Below are positions 22,626 through 35,400 of a DNA stretch of 64,000 nucleotides, piece by piece. The DNA lies in NCBI GenBank assembly GCA_038025085.1, contig CM076145.1, positions 13,985,000 through 14,048,999 of the forward strand. The letters are read 5' to 3'. The notes below the pieces were generated by a model. It was not told where the DNA came from. It worked only from the letters and a program-made list of their open reading frames with translations, and searched no databases. Numbering within the stretch: position 1 is the first letter of the stretch; every line of letters starts with the position of its first letter. Both the position numbers and the translations under genes were made by a program. Source of the stretch: Tetragonia tetragonoides. Its lineage: Eukaryota > Streptophyta > Magnoliopsida > Caryophyllales > Aizoaceae.

Positions 22626-23188
22626 AAAGGTTTTAAAAAATGGTATGCCCGAATATCATGTATGTCGGTATATGTATGTCCACTCAAAATGATTACATTA
22701 AAAAGGCATTTTGCTTTGTAAAAACCATTTAAAACACAATAACTCTCATTGTCTCATTCACTTTTCCGTTTAACATTTTTCTAGTAGAAAATCCTATATA
22801 AAAGTTTTAAAACCAAAAAAAACTAAAATTTTGACTTACATCTTTAGTTTTATTAATGTTACTATTATTAAAAAAAATTATTTTTATAATTATTATGATT
22901 AGAATTTATAAAAATATTTCAAAAAAAAATGTTTAGAGCCCTTTAATGCTGGGTCATTTAATGGCAAGTTTAGAATTAGAGCGCATCAGCCCACAACTAA
23001 AAAAGAAAACCCCAAAATAAATCAAAAAGAAAACATTTTGATCTCTTTCCCACGTGGTCTCCACCGAAAATAAAAAAATAAAAACGACAATTTCTCCATA
23101 TCTTACGTGAAACACCCCTAACCCTTTTTATTTATTGATTTATTTTCTTTTTGCTCGTTTTCTCTCTCCCATGCGACTCCTACCCCTT

Positions 23189-23198
<10 letters not shown>

Positions 23199-23247
<49 letters not shown>
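23199..23247 (+). repeat. (CT)n microsatellite
   Basis: Uninterrupted CT repeat after a C-run in duplication copy 2; copy 1 has only short ctctctc runs at the same place (about 21225-21270). Confidence 0.95.
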
Positions 23248-23251
<4 letters not shown>

Positions 23252-23398
23252 GCGGGCACCACACATCTCTCTCCTCACTAGGTGGACCCTCACCCTCATC
23301 CTCTCAGCCCTCTCTCTTCTTTCTTTTCTTTTTCTTCCTTTTTCTTCTTTTTCTGTTTTGTGAGGGTCAAGCAACATGGTGGAGGTTTTTATTCATTA

Positions 23399-23804
23399 GA
23401 GCACCAACAATAGAAGTATAAATGTCTTGCCAAATCCAATTTTTGCAATAAAAATTTGGCAAGTTAGCATTGTGATATATTTTTTAGTCTTGCCAAATAC
23501 ATTCAAATACGGACTCTTGCCAATATATTGGCAAGAAAGGCCCTTGCCAATTTGATTCACCCAGGACACTTAGTAAAATGAGCATAGTATAATTTACTGA
23601 AAAAGTAGCAAGTGGTGCTAAAAAGAGGAGAGAGAAATGAGTTTTTAATTATACAAACATTAATAAAAAGGAGAGAGAAAATAGGAATTTGGCATGCACA
23701 TCGAAGAGTTTCATGCCAAATTACAACAAAGGAGGAAAGAGGAGAGATAAATGAGTTTTTGTACAAAATACTTGCCAAATTTTGCCATACCATTGTGGGT
23801 GCTC
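23399..23804. mobile_element. 406-bp MITE with TTA target duplication (PIF/Harbinger-like)
   Basis: Terminal inverted repeats: left gagcaccaacaatagaa, right (reverse complement) gagcacccacaatggta. Flanked by tta (23396-23398 and 23805-23807). The paralogous copy at 21410-21412 has a single tta and no insert, which fixes both ends. 3-bp TTA duplications are typical of PIF/Harbinger (Tourist) MITEs. No transposase; internal subrepeats of cttgccaa and ttggcaag. Confidence 0.85.
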
Positions 23805-25063
23805 TTAAAACTCGATCCGCCAAGACAAGGATGCCACGAGATAAATCACAAGTTCATATTTGTTCAACACCATTTAAACGACTTAATCTCGCAGCGAGAT
23901 ACATACATATGATTTGGACTTCGGTTTTTTTTTTTTAATTGTATCCAAATGACTTTATTAGTACCGTTTAGATTGTGTCAATATGATTTCTCCAAGTTAA
24001 AGTAAGGTGGGCAGAAATGGTTATTACTCAATGGTTCAAAGAAAAATTCAGTTGAAAGGATGAAGAACAGATATTTTGAGTATTAACCAACGGACACTCA
24101 TAAATCCCAAGCAAAATTGGTTCTCATTTACATCGTACAGCTTAGGCCCATCCACATATAATAAACAACATAGTACAAGTTACAACTCTCACTATTAACT
24201 ATGGCTTCTACATATTTAAATTGTTAGGCACAACAAAGTACTATTTTATTCATTTGACGACAACATGTTCGAGAACACTGCCAGCGTACATTTTACTTGC
24301 TCAACTCAAACCAACAACGCAATAATTGAACAAATCCTCTTTTTCGCTCTACATATTTAATTTGAAAGGCACAGTTTAGTACTATTGTGCACGACAATAC
24401 TTTCACCATACATTTTAATTACTCAACTTAGGCCAACTACAGTAATTGAACAGATCCGGTCGTACAACTGTCCTTTACACCATGCACGAGAACACTTCCA
24501 CCATTTTAGCCAACTGCGATAATATGATCATCATGACATACCCTTATAAAAAGCAAGATAGTGAAGCTTTATATCTGTGTAACACTTCTCACCTTTACAT
24601 TATCATCAATCTAAATGATAATGTATTGTCACTGAATTTTACTGAAAACAAAAATCAAGGAGAGAGTTTGTGTAACCTAAATCCCGTCAATGTTTCAAGA
24701 AACCCGCATTTGGGTAAATGTATGTATGTATGTAAGTTTCTGACTTGTACATTTTTTTTAATGTTTTAACGTTAGTGATAATTAAAGAAGAAAGACTATA
24801 TATTTGATGATTTTTAATTTTTTTCTATCTAATTTTATTAGTTTAGTTGCACCATTTGTAAACATGAGGTGTCTCAATAAGGGTCCTTAGTCTTCAAAGA
24901 ACACATAAGCCGGATGGAGAAATGGTTATTTTGAGTGCGCATGTAAGATTAATACTCGTCACTTATTCAATTATTGTTAATTAGTGATGTTAATATGGAA
25001 AACACTAAATCTCATATGAGGCGGGCTCAAGGTGATGCCTCTCATACAAGCATTATGTCATGT

Positions 25064-25064
<1 letters not shown>

Positions 25065-25125
<61 letters not shown>

Positions 25126-25164
25126 TGTGTGTGTGTGTGTGTGTGTGTTGTGTGTGTGTGTGTG
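25065..25164 (+). repeat. (GA)n followed by (TG)n microsatellite
   Basis: GA run 25065-25122, then TG run 25124-25164 with one interruption, ending in the tgtaacgc start of the solo LTR. A second GA run follows the LTR at 28393-28433. Confidence 0.95.
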
Positions 25165-28100
25165 TAACGCCCCAGATTGGATAACTCTAATTAAACATGC
25201 TTATGGGCCCATAATCCAATCCAAGACATTACTGCCGTACTTGTAACAAGACAAGCACAAGGCAAAGATTGATAAAGAGTACAACAAACATACTGAATTA
25301 TACTATATTATAAAAGTAGAGGTTACATAGTTGTATTGTTCAAAGACTATGCCACTAGTTATACTATTAAGTTATATGGGGTTCTTCTTCATCTGTAGAA
25401 GCCACGGGGTCAAACAACAGCATAAACATGCAATAAGCATGCACAAAAGAGTTCCTTCCATTCTTCACTCTCTCCCTTGCCCAAAATCTGTCATAAATGA
25501 TCCAATATCCACGCAAGAAGAGATGACACAAAAACAAAAGAAAATTAGCAAAAGCTAAGCAATACTCACCCCACTTTGTAAAATACATTTTGTTTATACT
25601 CAAAATACATTTAGCATTAACAACCATCACTCATGATAATAATAATATTTATGATAATATTCTTAAAGAGATTGTCTGTTCTTATAGTCATAGTTAACTT
25701 GTTCTTTTACGTACAAAGCCATGCAACGTACGAGTATCACATGCAAAGAGTATTAAGCAGCTATTATCATACACAAACTCATAATCACTCAGAATATGAC
25801 CTTTGTGGTCTATTAAACTATTGAACAGCTCAAGTCACAACATGCAAAGATTAGGCTCCTATGTTAGTTAGTGAGGAAGAGCATAGCACAACTCAGGCTC
25901 TATGAGTCCTGCATTCGGATTCAATGACCCTACAAATCATAATTTATTCATTTGGCCTTTTTGGCATAATCATATCATCTCGGGTTTATACCCTACATAA
26001 ACTCAGATTAAACCATGATTAAGCGATATACTCAGGATTAGTTAATCCCTACAGCTTAATCACAATGGGTTTAACCCTACAACATTTTGTTAAAGTGTGC
26101 ACACTAGCATGCTCTTCAATATCCCAAGGGTACCAAGTTTGGGAGCACACTACAAGTAAGTTAGTAGACATGCTTGTCTTTGTCTTAATAGGTCATATTC
26201 ATCTCAATAATATGGTCATATTATCATTAATCATATACTTTCCAAACTCGTTCATTTTCACAATAATCATATACTTGACATTTGATCATTCAATACTTCA
26301 TATATTCGTACATGCATGTATCAATACTCATAGGCCTTTATTATCACTACTTAACATTAATTCGGTAAGGAGCACAATCGAACATATACATGTTTACACA
26401 TAGCTATAACTTTACATATAATTATCAAGTAGATATTATCAATCAACCTTGATCTCATTCAATCATCACATACGCATAGTCATAATTATACTGCTTTAAT
26501 AACTAAGTAAATCACTAAGCAAATATCCAATAAAACTTGTCATCTAAATCATAATCCATTCGGTCATATACAAATAATCACCAAGCTTAATAGCAAACTT
26601 TAATCCTCATATAATTATCAAGCAAATATTAACATGCAACTTCATATCCATTCAGCTATGTCACGAAAATAATCATATACAACTTATCCTCATAACCTCA
26701 TAAATATACCCATAATCATACATATAATATAAATACATATAGCATATAATTACAGGAAAATCTATGGTTATCTTCCTTAGTTCATTAAATCAAAATAAAA
26801 GGGTTTTAGTGGACATGAGAATACCTTCCTAAGGCTTCCAAAAACACACTTCCTCCTCCTAACTTCCTTGATCACTCACTACTAGCACAAGTCCCTAATT
26901 AATTAAACAAGCATGTTTAAGTATTAATAAACACTCGTTTCATTTCTTCTTCTTTTTATTTCCTTTCGGCCTTGAGCCTTTTTATTACCGAAAATTACTC
27001 TTTTAAATATCTAAATCTTTATTATCATTTCATTTGATAATTCCTCTTTTATTCTACCATTTTAACTTTCGAAGATGCTAGGTTCGAAATTAAAGAAATT
27101 TAGGGAAAATTAGAGATAAATAGTGGATAAATGTTTTTGGTCATAATGAGCCAAGATCAAGTTTACTTGAGCTTGTAAATGGACATGCAACAATATATTT
27201 TGGATTTTTAAGTCAAGATTATATAGATCTTGATTTCTTAAACATTTTTCCTTACACTTTTGATTATAACTATATATATGCTTGCTAGGGTTTTATTATC
27301 ATAATAATAACAACTTAAGCTTTAGATAAATAATAATGCAAGAGGTTAAACCTTGGTGGTGTCTCGTGGTGGCTCTTGAAGGTCCGGGAGTTTCGCGTTC
27401 AGGTGATGGTGGAGTTAAGGTGGTGGAGACGGTGTTGAAGAAAAGAAATGGTGAATGAGTTAGAGTTTAGAATAAGAATGCAATAGTTAGAAATAAACAT
27501 AAGAAATATGTATAGATGATTATTGCATGAGTTTGTTTAAGATTTCTTACCCAAGTTTCGTCTCTTTTCTCTTCTCTAACTCACGGTTTTCTCCTTCTTC
27601 TTTTTTCCTAATCTTGTTCTTGGTCTTTGTTTAGAGTTTAAGTGAGTTTGTATTGTAAAGATGATGATGTGTAAAGAGAGAATGCAAGAGAATATTCTAA
27701 CTTTTGAGAAAGATGATGTTTTCGGTTTTGGGAAGAAGAAAAGTGAGATTTTGTAAGCTTTGCTTGTTGCTTTGGTTCTAATATTTGGGAAGAAAGATTT
27801 TGTTTTGCTTTTGATTCCAATTGGAGCTTTTTCTTACATTTGCTTGGTTTTATAAAGGCTAAACTCTTTTCTCTTCTTTTCTTTCTTTCTCTCTTCTACC
27901 CGTAACTCTCCTTCTCCCTTGTATAGTTTTTATTTGCTTTCTTTACTTAGCTAGGTTGCATAGGACATGAGAACATGGCATGTTCTTAGTTTTAGGCTTA
28001 CTAAGCATAAGAAACATGGTGTCAAAGCAAATACATGACAAGTGGAAAGAGAAAGCTTGGTTTGTTGACAAGTAAGCAAGAATGAATAGTAAACTAATTA

Positions 28101-28388
28101 GGGAAAAGTGGAAATTTACTAATCCTACCTTAACATGTCCTAATTCGGTCATCAACACAGGCAAAGGTCTAAGCAAACCGTAAACATAGATTAATTAGAT
28201 TAATTGAATAGTTTAGTTAATTAATCAAGTTGATTTTAACTTAAAATGAGATTAGGATATAGTTTAGTTTATATTTACGTAAATGCATGCATTAGACATG
28301 TTAATCACACTTAGCAAGTTAAGCGAAAAATTTTATGCTAATTAATCACTATTTTAGTTTAATAATTGAGTTTAAATTTTCGGGATAC

Positions 28389-28392
<4 letters not shown>
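25163..28392 (-). mobile_element. Chromovirus-like solo LTR, about 3.2 kb, inside a GA microsatellite
   Basis: Starts TGTAACGCCCC and ends CGGGATACTACA. Those ends match in form the Tekay LTRs here (plus-strand TGTAACACCCCG ... GGGTATTACA), so orientation is probably minus. Minus-strand TATAAAA at about 27849-27855 is a candidate TATA. GA repeats flank both sides, consistent with a GAGAG-type target duplication. No gag or pol, so a solo LTR from unequal recombination. Small ORFs within it (25633, 26065, 27943 and others) are not supported as genes. Confidence 0.68.

Positions 28393-28433
<41 letters not shown>
28393..28433 (+). repeat. (GA)n microsatellite
   Basis: GA run directly after the solo LTR end; the other half of the microsatellite into which the LTR inserted. 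Confidence 0.95.
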
Positions 28434-28437
<4 letters not shown>

Positions 28438-29303
28438 TGAGACCCTCTTTAAGCTATACAACGTGTAAAACATTAATTTTCACACAGACCAGTAACAATA
28501 ATTTGCCATGTCATTGCTTTTTATGTGATATTGTTTTAAAGAATGAAATTAATTAACTCAGAGAGATTATAGGGAGGGAAAGTTTAATAATTTGGAGGGA
28601 AAAACTAGTTATAACTTGAGAGAAAGTTTAGGGATAAGATTAGTCAAAGAGAGAAAAAAGAGGGGCAAATTAATTTGTAGATTTAAAGTATATAAATGGA
28701 ATAGCAGTATAGTACTATATAGCACTATAAATGGAATAGCATATAGCACTAAACACAAATTAGCTACGTACATGAGCTTTTCTTTTTGTCAATAAATATT
28801 TATATAAATTTATTTGTTGCATGTTGACATAACGATTATGTTTTACCGTCTAATAGCAGATGCAATATTGTATAACCAAATTATTCAAACTCATCATTAG
28901 TTATTTATGGTTTGGTTTATGGCCCTGTAGTTACATATATGTACAATGTACATACATAATATATAAGATAATGGTCTATGTATTAGTGAACTAATATTTC
29001 ATACGTTGCACCCAGAAAAAAATAAAAAATAAAAAATAAAAATACTCGTATATATATATGCCTTCCGTAGTTATATCAAGTAGGAGTTTTAGTCTATGTT
29101 GAATTCCTAAACATCATATAGATATGAAATACAAAAAATTGAAATTCAAAAAATTCTAATTAACCTATTTGCGTTATCTTTCAAAACGAAAAATAAATTC
29201 ATTTATTTATGTATGATTCTATTGGCTTGTGTAAAAAATAATTTCCACATAATGTGTAGATGCATATACCCTTTTCCGATTAGATGTGCTACTAATCTAA
29301 TCG
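28434..29303. other. AT-rich gene-free sequence
   Basis: No coding signal. Contains A-rich runs (29020-29042) and many short AT repeats. May include the body of a Helitron whose 3' end is at 29328; the 5' end was not found. Confidence 0.35.
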
Positions 29304-29328
29304 CGTGCATCGCACGAGCCAAAACTAG
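29304..29328 (+). mobile_element. Candidate Helitron 3' terminus
   Basis: Hairpin cgtgc-atc-gcacg (29304-29316), nine bases, then CTAG at 29325-29328 followed by T. A GC hairpin shortly before a terminal CTRR with a 3' flanking T is the standard Helitron 3' end; plant families with GTGCATCGCACG hairpins are common. No Rep/helicase frame and no matching 5' TC end were located. Confidence 0.45.
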
Positions 29329-29619
29329 TATAAATAGATTAGATGTGCTACTAATCTAATCATGTACTAGGATTACCAAAAAAGCAAATCTAATCATGTA
29401 CTAAACAAAAAAATCTAACCCTGTACTATTTGACTACTACGTATTACAGTGAAGAATACAGATTAAATTAAATTAAAAGGTTAAGCTGTGAGATTAGGAT
29501 TTTTATTCCACTGAAATACCTCAAGCCTCTGAGAATTAGATTCCTTATTACGTCAATTTACTGGTCATAGTGGGTATGGAAGCTTCATGCTTTGGCATTT
29601 AGCTGATAACCCATTTCTT

Positions 29620-29895
29620 TTTCCCCCTTCAATATCCTTTTCAGTTGCTGGTCAATTCTCAGAGAATTAGATTCCTCATTATTTCTCAATTTTTTTTTCC
29701 ACTTTCTGGATTATATCCATTTACACATAATTGGCAAAAATACCATCTTTTTTGGGTCAGTTTTTGTGAAATGTCACCCTGCAAAGATCACATCTTCTGA
29801 GTTGTAAAAAAAGGTTAGATCTTTTGTAAAATGGAAGATCAAGCATGTTTTGCTCAAGGATCTTGTAACAATTCAGCTTCTGAGCCAGTGAAACT

Positions 29896-29936
<41 letters not shown>

Positions 29937-30243
29937 CCCTTCAATATCCTTTTCAGTTGCTGGTCAATTCTCAGAGAATTAGATTCCTCATTGTTTCTCA
30001 ATTTTTTTTCCCACTTTCTGGATTCTTACTTGATAATGATATCCATTTATACATAATTGGGCAAAAATCACCATCTTTTTTGGGTCAGTTTTTGTGGAAT
30101 GTCACCCTGCAAAGATCACATCTTCTGAGTTGTAAAAAAAGGTTAGATCTTTTGTAAAATGGAAGATCAAGCATGTTTTGCTGAAGGATCCTGTAACAAT
30201 TCAGCTTCTGAGCCAGTGAAACTTGATGATGATGATGATGATG
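29620..30243 (+). repeat. Tandem duplication, about 312 bp x 2, of an RBR gene 5' end
   Basis: Copy 1 29620-29931, copy 2 29932-30243; each runs from ttcccccttcaatatcc through the 5' UTR to the first codons (MEDQACFA[Q/E]GSCNNSASEPVKLDDD) and a GAT microsatellite. Copy 1 has about twelve GAT units, copy 2 about six. Copy 1 is cut off from the rest of the gene by copy 2, so only copy 2 (ATG at 30159) leads into the coding region. Confidence 0.88.
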
Positions 30244-30489
30244 AAAATGCATTTTAAAGGGATTTCCATTGATGGGTTTGGTGAATTGGGTTCTGGGCTG
30301 TCTGGAATTGGTGTTTTTATTGAAGGTTTTGGTGATTTTGTTGTTACTTGTGTTCAAAAAAGACTAGATTTTTATGTAGAGGATTTGGTTGCTGAGTATT
30401 TGGCCTTAATTGATGGGTTGACTGAAGCTTTGAAATTGAATATTAGAAGGGTATTTGGTTTTACTGATTCTAAGATTTTGTATAAGCAG

Positions 30490-31663
30490 GTATACAAGTG
30501 ATTCTAATCTTGTTGCACCTATGATCCTCTATCAAAATTATGTTCTCTTTTGATATGTAGATTAATTTTTCTACAACTTCGTTTTTAATTGGGTTTATAA
30601 GATTGTTGAATTTTCGAAACTTTCATTACTTGTATCTTGTGGGCTGATGTTCTTGAATAACTTGTGGGCAATCCAAGATGAACGCTTGTTCATACCAATT
30701 GGGTATTTTAGCATAAGGGAAGGGAAGGGAATCTGATCGAGTAAGCATGGGGTGATTAAGCGACGAAGCTTGCTTGGTTCCTAGTGTAGTTTGTACTTGG
30801 ATAAAACGACAAAAAGGGGATAGTTACATAAGATTCGAGATAATGTTCATTGCATTTGCATGTATCTTCATTTACTATAAGACTTTTCACGGAAAAATTG
30901 TGAAATGTGATATTGCTACAAGTGAGACCCTTCTGGTCTATTGACTTGTTAATTCTCTGAGCCTTGAAAGGGCCTGAAGAGAAATTTTAACTAAATAATT
31001 ACACTTGAATATTTAGTTGTGACTATGTAATGCACATGTTAAAGACTACATTACGGCTAAAATGTAGGGATTTAGATTTTAGAGAGTATAGGTCTATGTA
31101 TAGGAGGTTCTTACAAATCTCATCATTTTCAGTTATTTATGTACGTAGTTTATTAAGAGTGAAGAAATCAAAAACATGGTTCAAGCATCAAGGGATTTAA
31201 GGTCTTTCTGAAAGAACCTCTTTACTTGTATTGGGCTTGTCAAGGGTCAGGCCGCATATATCTGGACTGTCATAGATTGCCAAATGGCAAGATTCACAGT
31301 GTTTTGTTGTCAACTTAATCTTGTGACGATGGCAAGATTACTGGACATGGCAAGATTACTGGACATGGCAAGATTACTGCAATTTTTAAAACCTTGGTTG
31401 CCATGAAATGAACTATCTGTGTGTAATGATGTTGGTATATTGATTTATGTTCTGCAGCATAACCCCTAATTGAAACGATCAGAATAGAGTCCAGTTGCCT
31501 GCATTCTTCTTCAGTTACTCATGTTCCGTATTGTGAAAGCTAAATGTTTTTAATGAAAGTTGACATGGATTCTCATTTGGTGCTCCCTTCCCCTTCCCGT
31601 TTCTTCGTGTCTATCAGTAACAATGTTGATTGCAGATATGTTTGATCTTCCTATGTCTGGCAG
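30490..31663 (+). other. Intron 1 of the RBR pseudogene
   Basis: Starts GTATAC after AAGCAG and ends GGCAG before ATCATGAATGAG. Phase 0. Holds an 18-bp tandem repeat (atggcaagattactggac, about 2.8 copies, 31329-31379). No other feature seen. Confidence 0.75.
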
Positions 31664-32424
31664 ATCATGAATGAGCAGAGCCTTAATAATCCTCTCATGA
31701 CGGCCTTCAGGGAGAGGGTTCTCGAACTTGCTGCTACCCTAGAAGCTTTTAGTTTGAAACTCGTTCCAAATATTGAGGTTGAAAGGCCTTTACAACTGGC
31801 TCAGGTGACAATTGGTTTGGTCTCTCTAGATGCTAAAAAAGATGGTTCACTTGAAAATTGTTCAATATGTTGTGAAGATAAACCATCATTAATGATGCTA
31901 ACATTAAGATGCTCGCACAAGTGTTGCTCCCATTGTATGAAGACTTATGCTGATGGGAAAGTACAGGCCACTCAAGTACCCATTAGATGCCCTCGGTTGA
32001 GATGCAACTATCTCATCTCAAATTCTGAGTGCAAACTATTTCTTCCCATTATTTCCTATGAAGTTCTAGATAAGGCAATAGCAGAATCCAACGTCCTTGG
32101 TTTGGAAAGGATATATTGCCCCTATCAGAATTGTTCAACTTTGCTTGATCCTCTTGAATGCTTATCTACTCAGGCAAGTTCATCAGATGTGTCAAGAAAT
32201 AGTTGCATTGAGTGTCCTGTTTGTCAGAAATCAATCTGTAAAAACTGTGGGGTTCCTTGGCATAATTCATTGAGCTGTGAAGAGTATTAGGACCTTCCTT
32301 TAGAGGAGATAGATGCTTCAAATCTTGCTTTGCATCATTTGGCACAGGATAGGAGGTGGAGGCATTGCCAACAGTGTCGGACAATGATTGAGATGACACA
32401 AGGTTGCTACCACATGACTTGCAG

Positions 32425-35400
32425 GTTAGAGCATCTCTAACATCTTAGTTTCTCAAAAAATCACATAGGAAGGTCGTTATCGATTTGTCTGTATTTGCAA
32501 GTAATTATTAAAAGAAAAGAAGTAGTCCAGAAATGCGTATGTGGTTATCGTGCAAAAATACGTTAAATGGACATGGCAATTCTCCAAAAAAAAAAAAAGT
32601 TGTGTTCTTTATCATATGGGACTTGGGATTGTCCATACTCATGTCAAAAGTGTTGATTATGTCATACAAATGCTTAAGGTGAACAAAAAGTCCATATGCA
32701 TTGTCAATAGTTGACTTGACTACTAAAACCTTTCTAGAACTATGACAATGTCGGTTCAAGTGTATGGAAATTTGCTTAGCGGATGTTTGGTTCAATTCAG
32801 AATGTTGAAATTCATGGGGAGTTGTATTTCCCATGAATAGAACTTCTTAGGAAATGAGCATAATTGTTTGGTGGATGGACTAGATAAGTGATTCCGTCCA
32901 TTTTTGGGGGAAGAAGAACTTCATGGGAAGTCCCACTTCCTACAAATTTGTCAACCAAACAACTTTGCTAGGATTACAAATGGGGGATATTAGAAAAAGA
33001 GGAGCAATAAGTATGGAGGATTACAAATCTCAGTCCTGCATGGCCAATCACGAAAATGGTCATTTTGTTTATCGCTCCGTGTGCAACTATAAGACAGAGT
33101 GACCTACCTAGAACCTTGCAAGACCTTTTAGATTGCTAGACAATTTTTCTTCAAGGACTTTACTCCATGTAGATTGAACTATGTCTGTTGCAAACCTGAA
33201 GATGCTTTGTAATGTATCTGGGTTGTTGGAATGCACTTCAGTGAATGGGAAAAAAGAAGTCAGTTACGCTTAAGTTTGAAAGTGAGGTAATGTATATCTG
33301 CAGAATGCAGAATGAGACACTTTACCTGTTTTCTTGGAATCAATTATGTAGTCTCATAAAATAAGAATCTATGCTGGACGAGAAGAAGTGAGGAATGGAA
33401 GAACGAGGGAAACACTTTGCTTTGTATGTGAGTGACAAGGCAGTAGTTTTGTTTTCTGGCCAAAACAATCACTACTTGAGACAGCAAACAAGACAGTGGT
33501 ACGGAAAGTTGATAAGAATGAAGGCAACTAGAACATGTTGGCACAACTGTCTTTTACAAATCATTTTCTAGTACTCTTCATCTGATAGTGATGGTTTTGA
33601 TGAGATGATATGTCATGGATGTTCAATAGTAATGCTTAGCAAATGTCATGGATGCCTAACTAATCTTCGAATAAAATTGTGGTTGTTCATGTTTGTAAAT
33701 AATCTCGGCAGGTTGGCTGTCTTGCGTCGTCTTTGCAGCTAATGTACTTGCATATAAGGAAAGCATTAGGTTTTTTGTTGTATGTCATAGAAAAAGTTGA
33801 TATCTTCTACAAGAAGAAAGATACTGCATCACTTTCATGGTTTCATCTTAACAAATAATATCACAAAGATCATTGAGTGTGCTCCCCTTTCATTTCGTGA
33901 TGGTCTTCCAAAGTCCTGTAGATTTTCCTGCTTTCTCCGTTAAGGTCTGTCTCATTTGCTTTAGATTTTACTGTGACAATTAGAGGCAGTCGGCAGAGCC
34001 TCTTTTGTGTACGACGAAGTCACTGTAAGCATCTAAAGATATCTTTCTAGTGTTTGTCAAAGTAAACCCCTTAAGTACAGACATTGTTGGAGGACTTCCA
34101 TATATTACATTGGACTAGGCTAGGGTTTTGCTGGTAGATGGGGGATCCTCTATTGTATTGCTAACTGAAATCAATTGTAGGACAAGCTTGTTGATATCAG
34201 CGAACTATGATCAAGATGAGGGGTCTTTTAATGCATAGAGAAATCTGTGCAAATACTGGCCAGTATTATCCTGGGGGAAGGGGTTCAAGGGACTCTACCC
34301 TTTTATTTTTTTAGCCCAATGTGGAGAGGATAACAACTTAAAGCATCTACATAGTAAGCTAACTCAAGATGCGTGCTCTCCTATTCCCCTTCCCCGGGGG
34401 CACGATGCATACAGCGAATGCTAAATAAGCCTCTTATTACACTCCGTCCTCAAATCATTGCAACTGAATTTTTGAAATAGTTCAGTATAATCCGTGTGTC
34501 ATTTATTTGCAACCTGGGCTACTGATTCTTGCTTTCGGTTATCTTAATTACTCTATATGGAACAGATTTTAACCTGTTGGATTGGGTGAGCTGTATTTTG
34601 AGGTGTGACTTTGTGTTTCCTGAAGTAGAGATTTTGTGTTACTTTGTTTTACCAAGTTATGTTACTCAGATTGGATACAAGTATCGGACAGTATTGCAAG
34701 TCTGGGTGTTGGATGGGCCAGTTTTGTAAATATTGAGAGTTCTGGTCTAAAATGGAGTTTCAACTGTTAGTATGCCATTCGTGAAGAAGCACCCCTCAGT
34801 TTGTTTTGTGGCTGGGCAACCCCTCATTATCATTCCTCTTGGCCTCCATACCCATGTCAGAGTGTCAAGGATCTGACACGGGTACTTGAGGTGAAATGAA
34901 TAGTCCGAGTAACATAGTTACTAAACACTCCCTTCATTTCTAATAAGACCTCTTTTCAGAGGTGGTCACTAGTTCAAGCCCCCTTAAGCCCATGAGCCTC
35001 CTTAGGCCTTAGGAACACTGGGGGTTTTCTTGCTCTTTATCTTTAGAGCCCATGGTTTAGTTACCAAGACACTTCTTAGAAGGAAGTGAAGGTATAACCT
35101 TTGGTTTAATTGCATTTCCTAATTATCTACTAAAAATGATTTAAAAAGTTGATCAAATCAGAATTTGAAAGCTTATACAATAATATGTAATTAGATGAGA
35201 CTGGACTAACTTGTTATGCAATATCCAAACTAGAAAGTGAAATATTTCTTTCGGGAATGAGCTCTTCTGATTTGGTGATTCTGACTTGATATTTATCCAA
35301 TCATTGAGTTTTGAGGATAAAGCCTTTTGTCTTCCAGCTTCCAGTGACTGCTGAATGCCTGTTTGTTTTCTTCTATGTTTGCTTCTGGCGGTACTCCTAC

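Larger units (their letters stand above)
22692..25010. repeat. Large direct duplication, copy 2
   Basis: Second copy of 20712-22625, longer because of a MITE at 23399-23804 and a CT microsatellite at about 23199-23247. Offset to copy 1 is about 1.97-1.98 kb before the MITE and about 2.39 kb after it. The short frames seen here are low-complexity or shared non-coding DNA. Identity looks high but with scattered substitutions, so the duplication is not recent. Confidence 0.8.

Noticed and set aside
23180..23377. Arg-Glu repeat frame (minus) and Ser-Leu repeat frame (plus)
   Set aside because: Products of the CT microsatellite.
20712..25010. Interpretation of the 2-kb repeats as an LTR pair
   Set aside because: Copies are nearly adjacent (about 65 bp apart) with no internal region, PBS or PPT, and lack TG...CA ends.
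24974..25246. Frame with Arg-Glu and Cys-Val repeats
   Set aside because: Products of the GA and GT microsatellites.
25280..25325. Helitron-like 5' end (tactatattataaaagtagagg)
   Set aside because: Lies inside the solo LTR; the match is short and AT-rich, and it cannot be paired with the 3' end at 29328.
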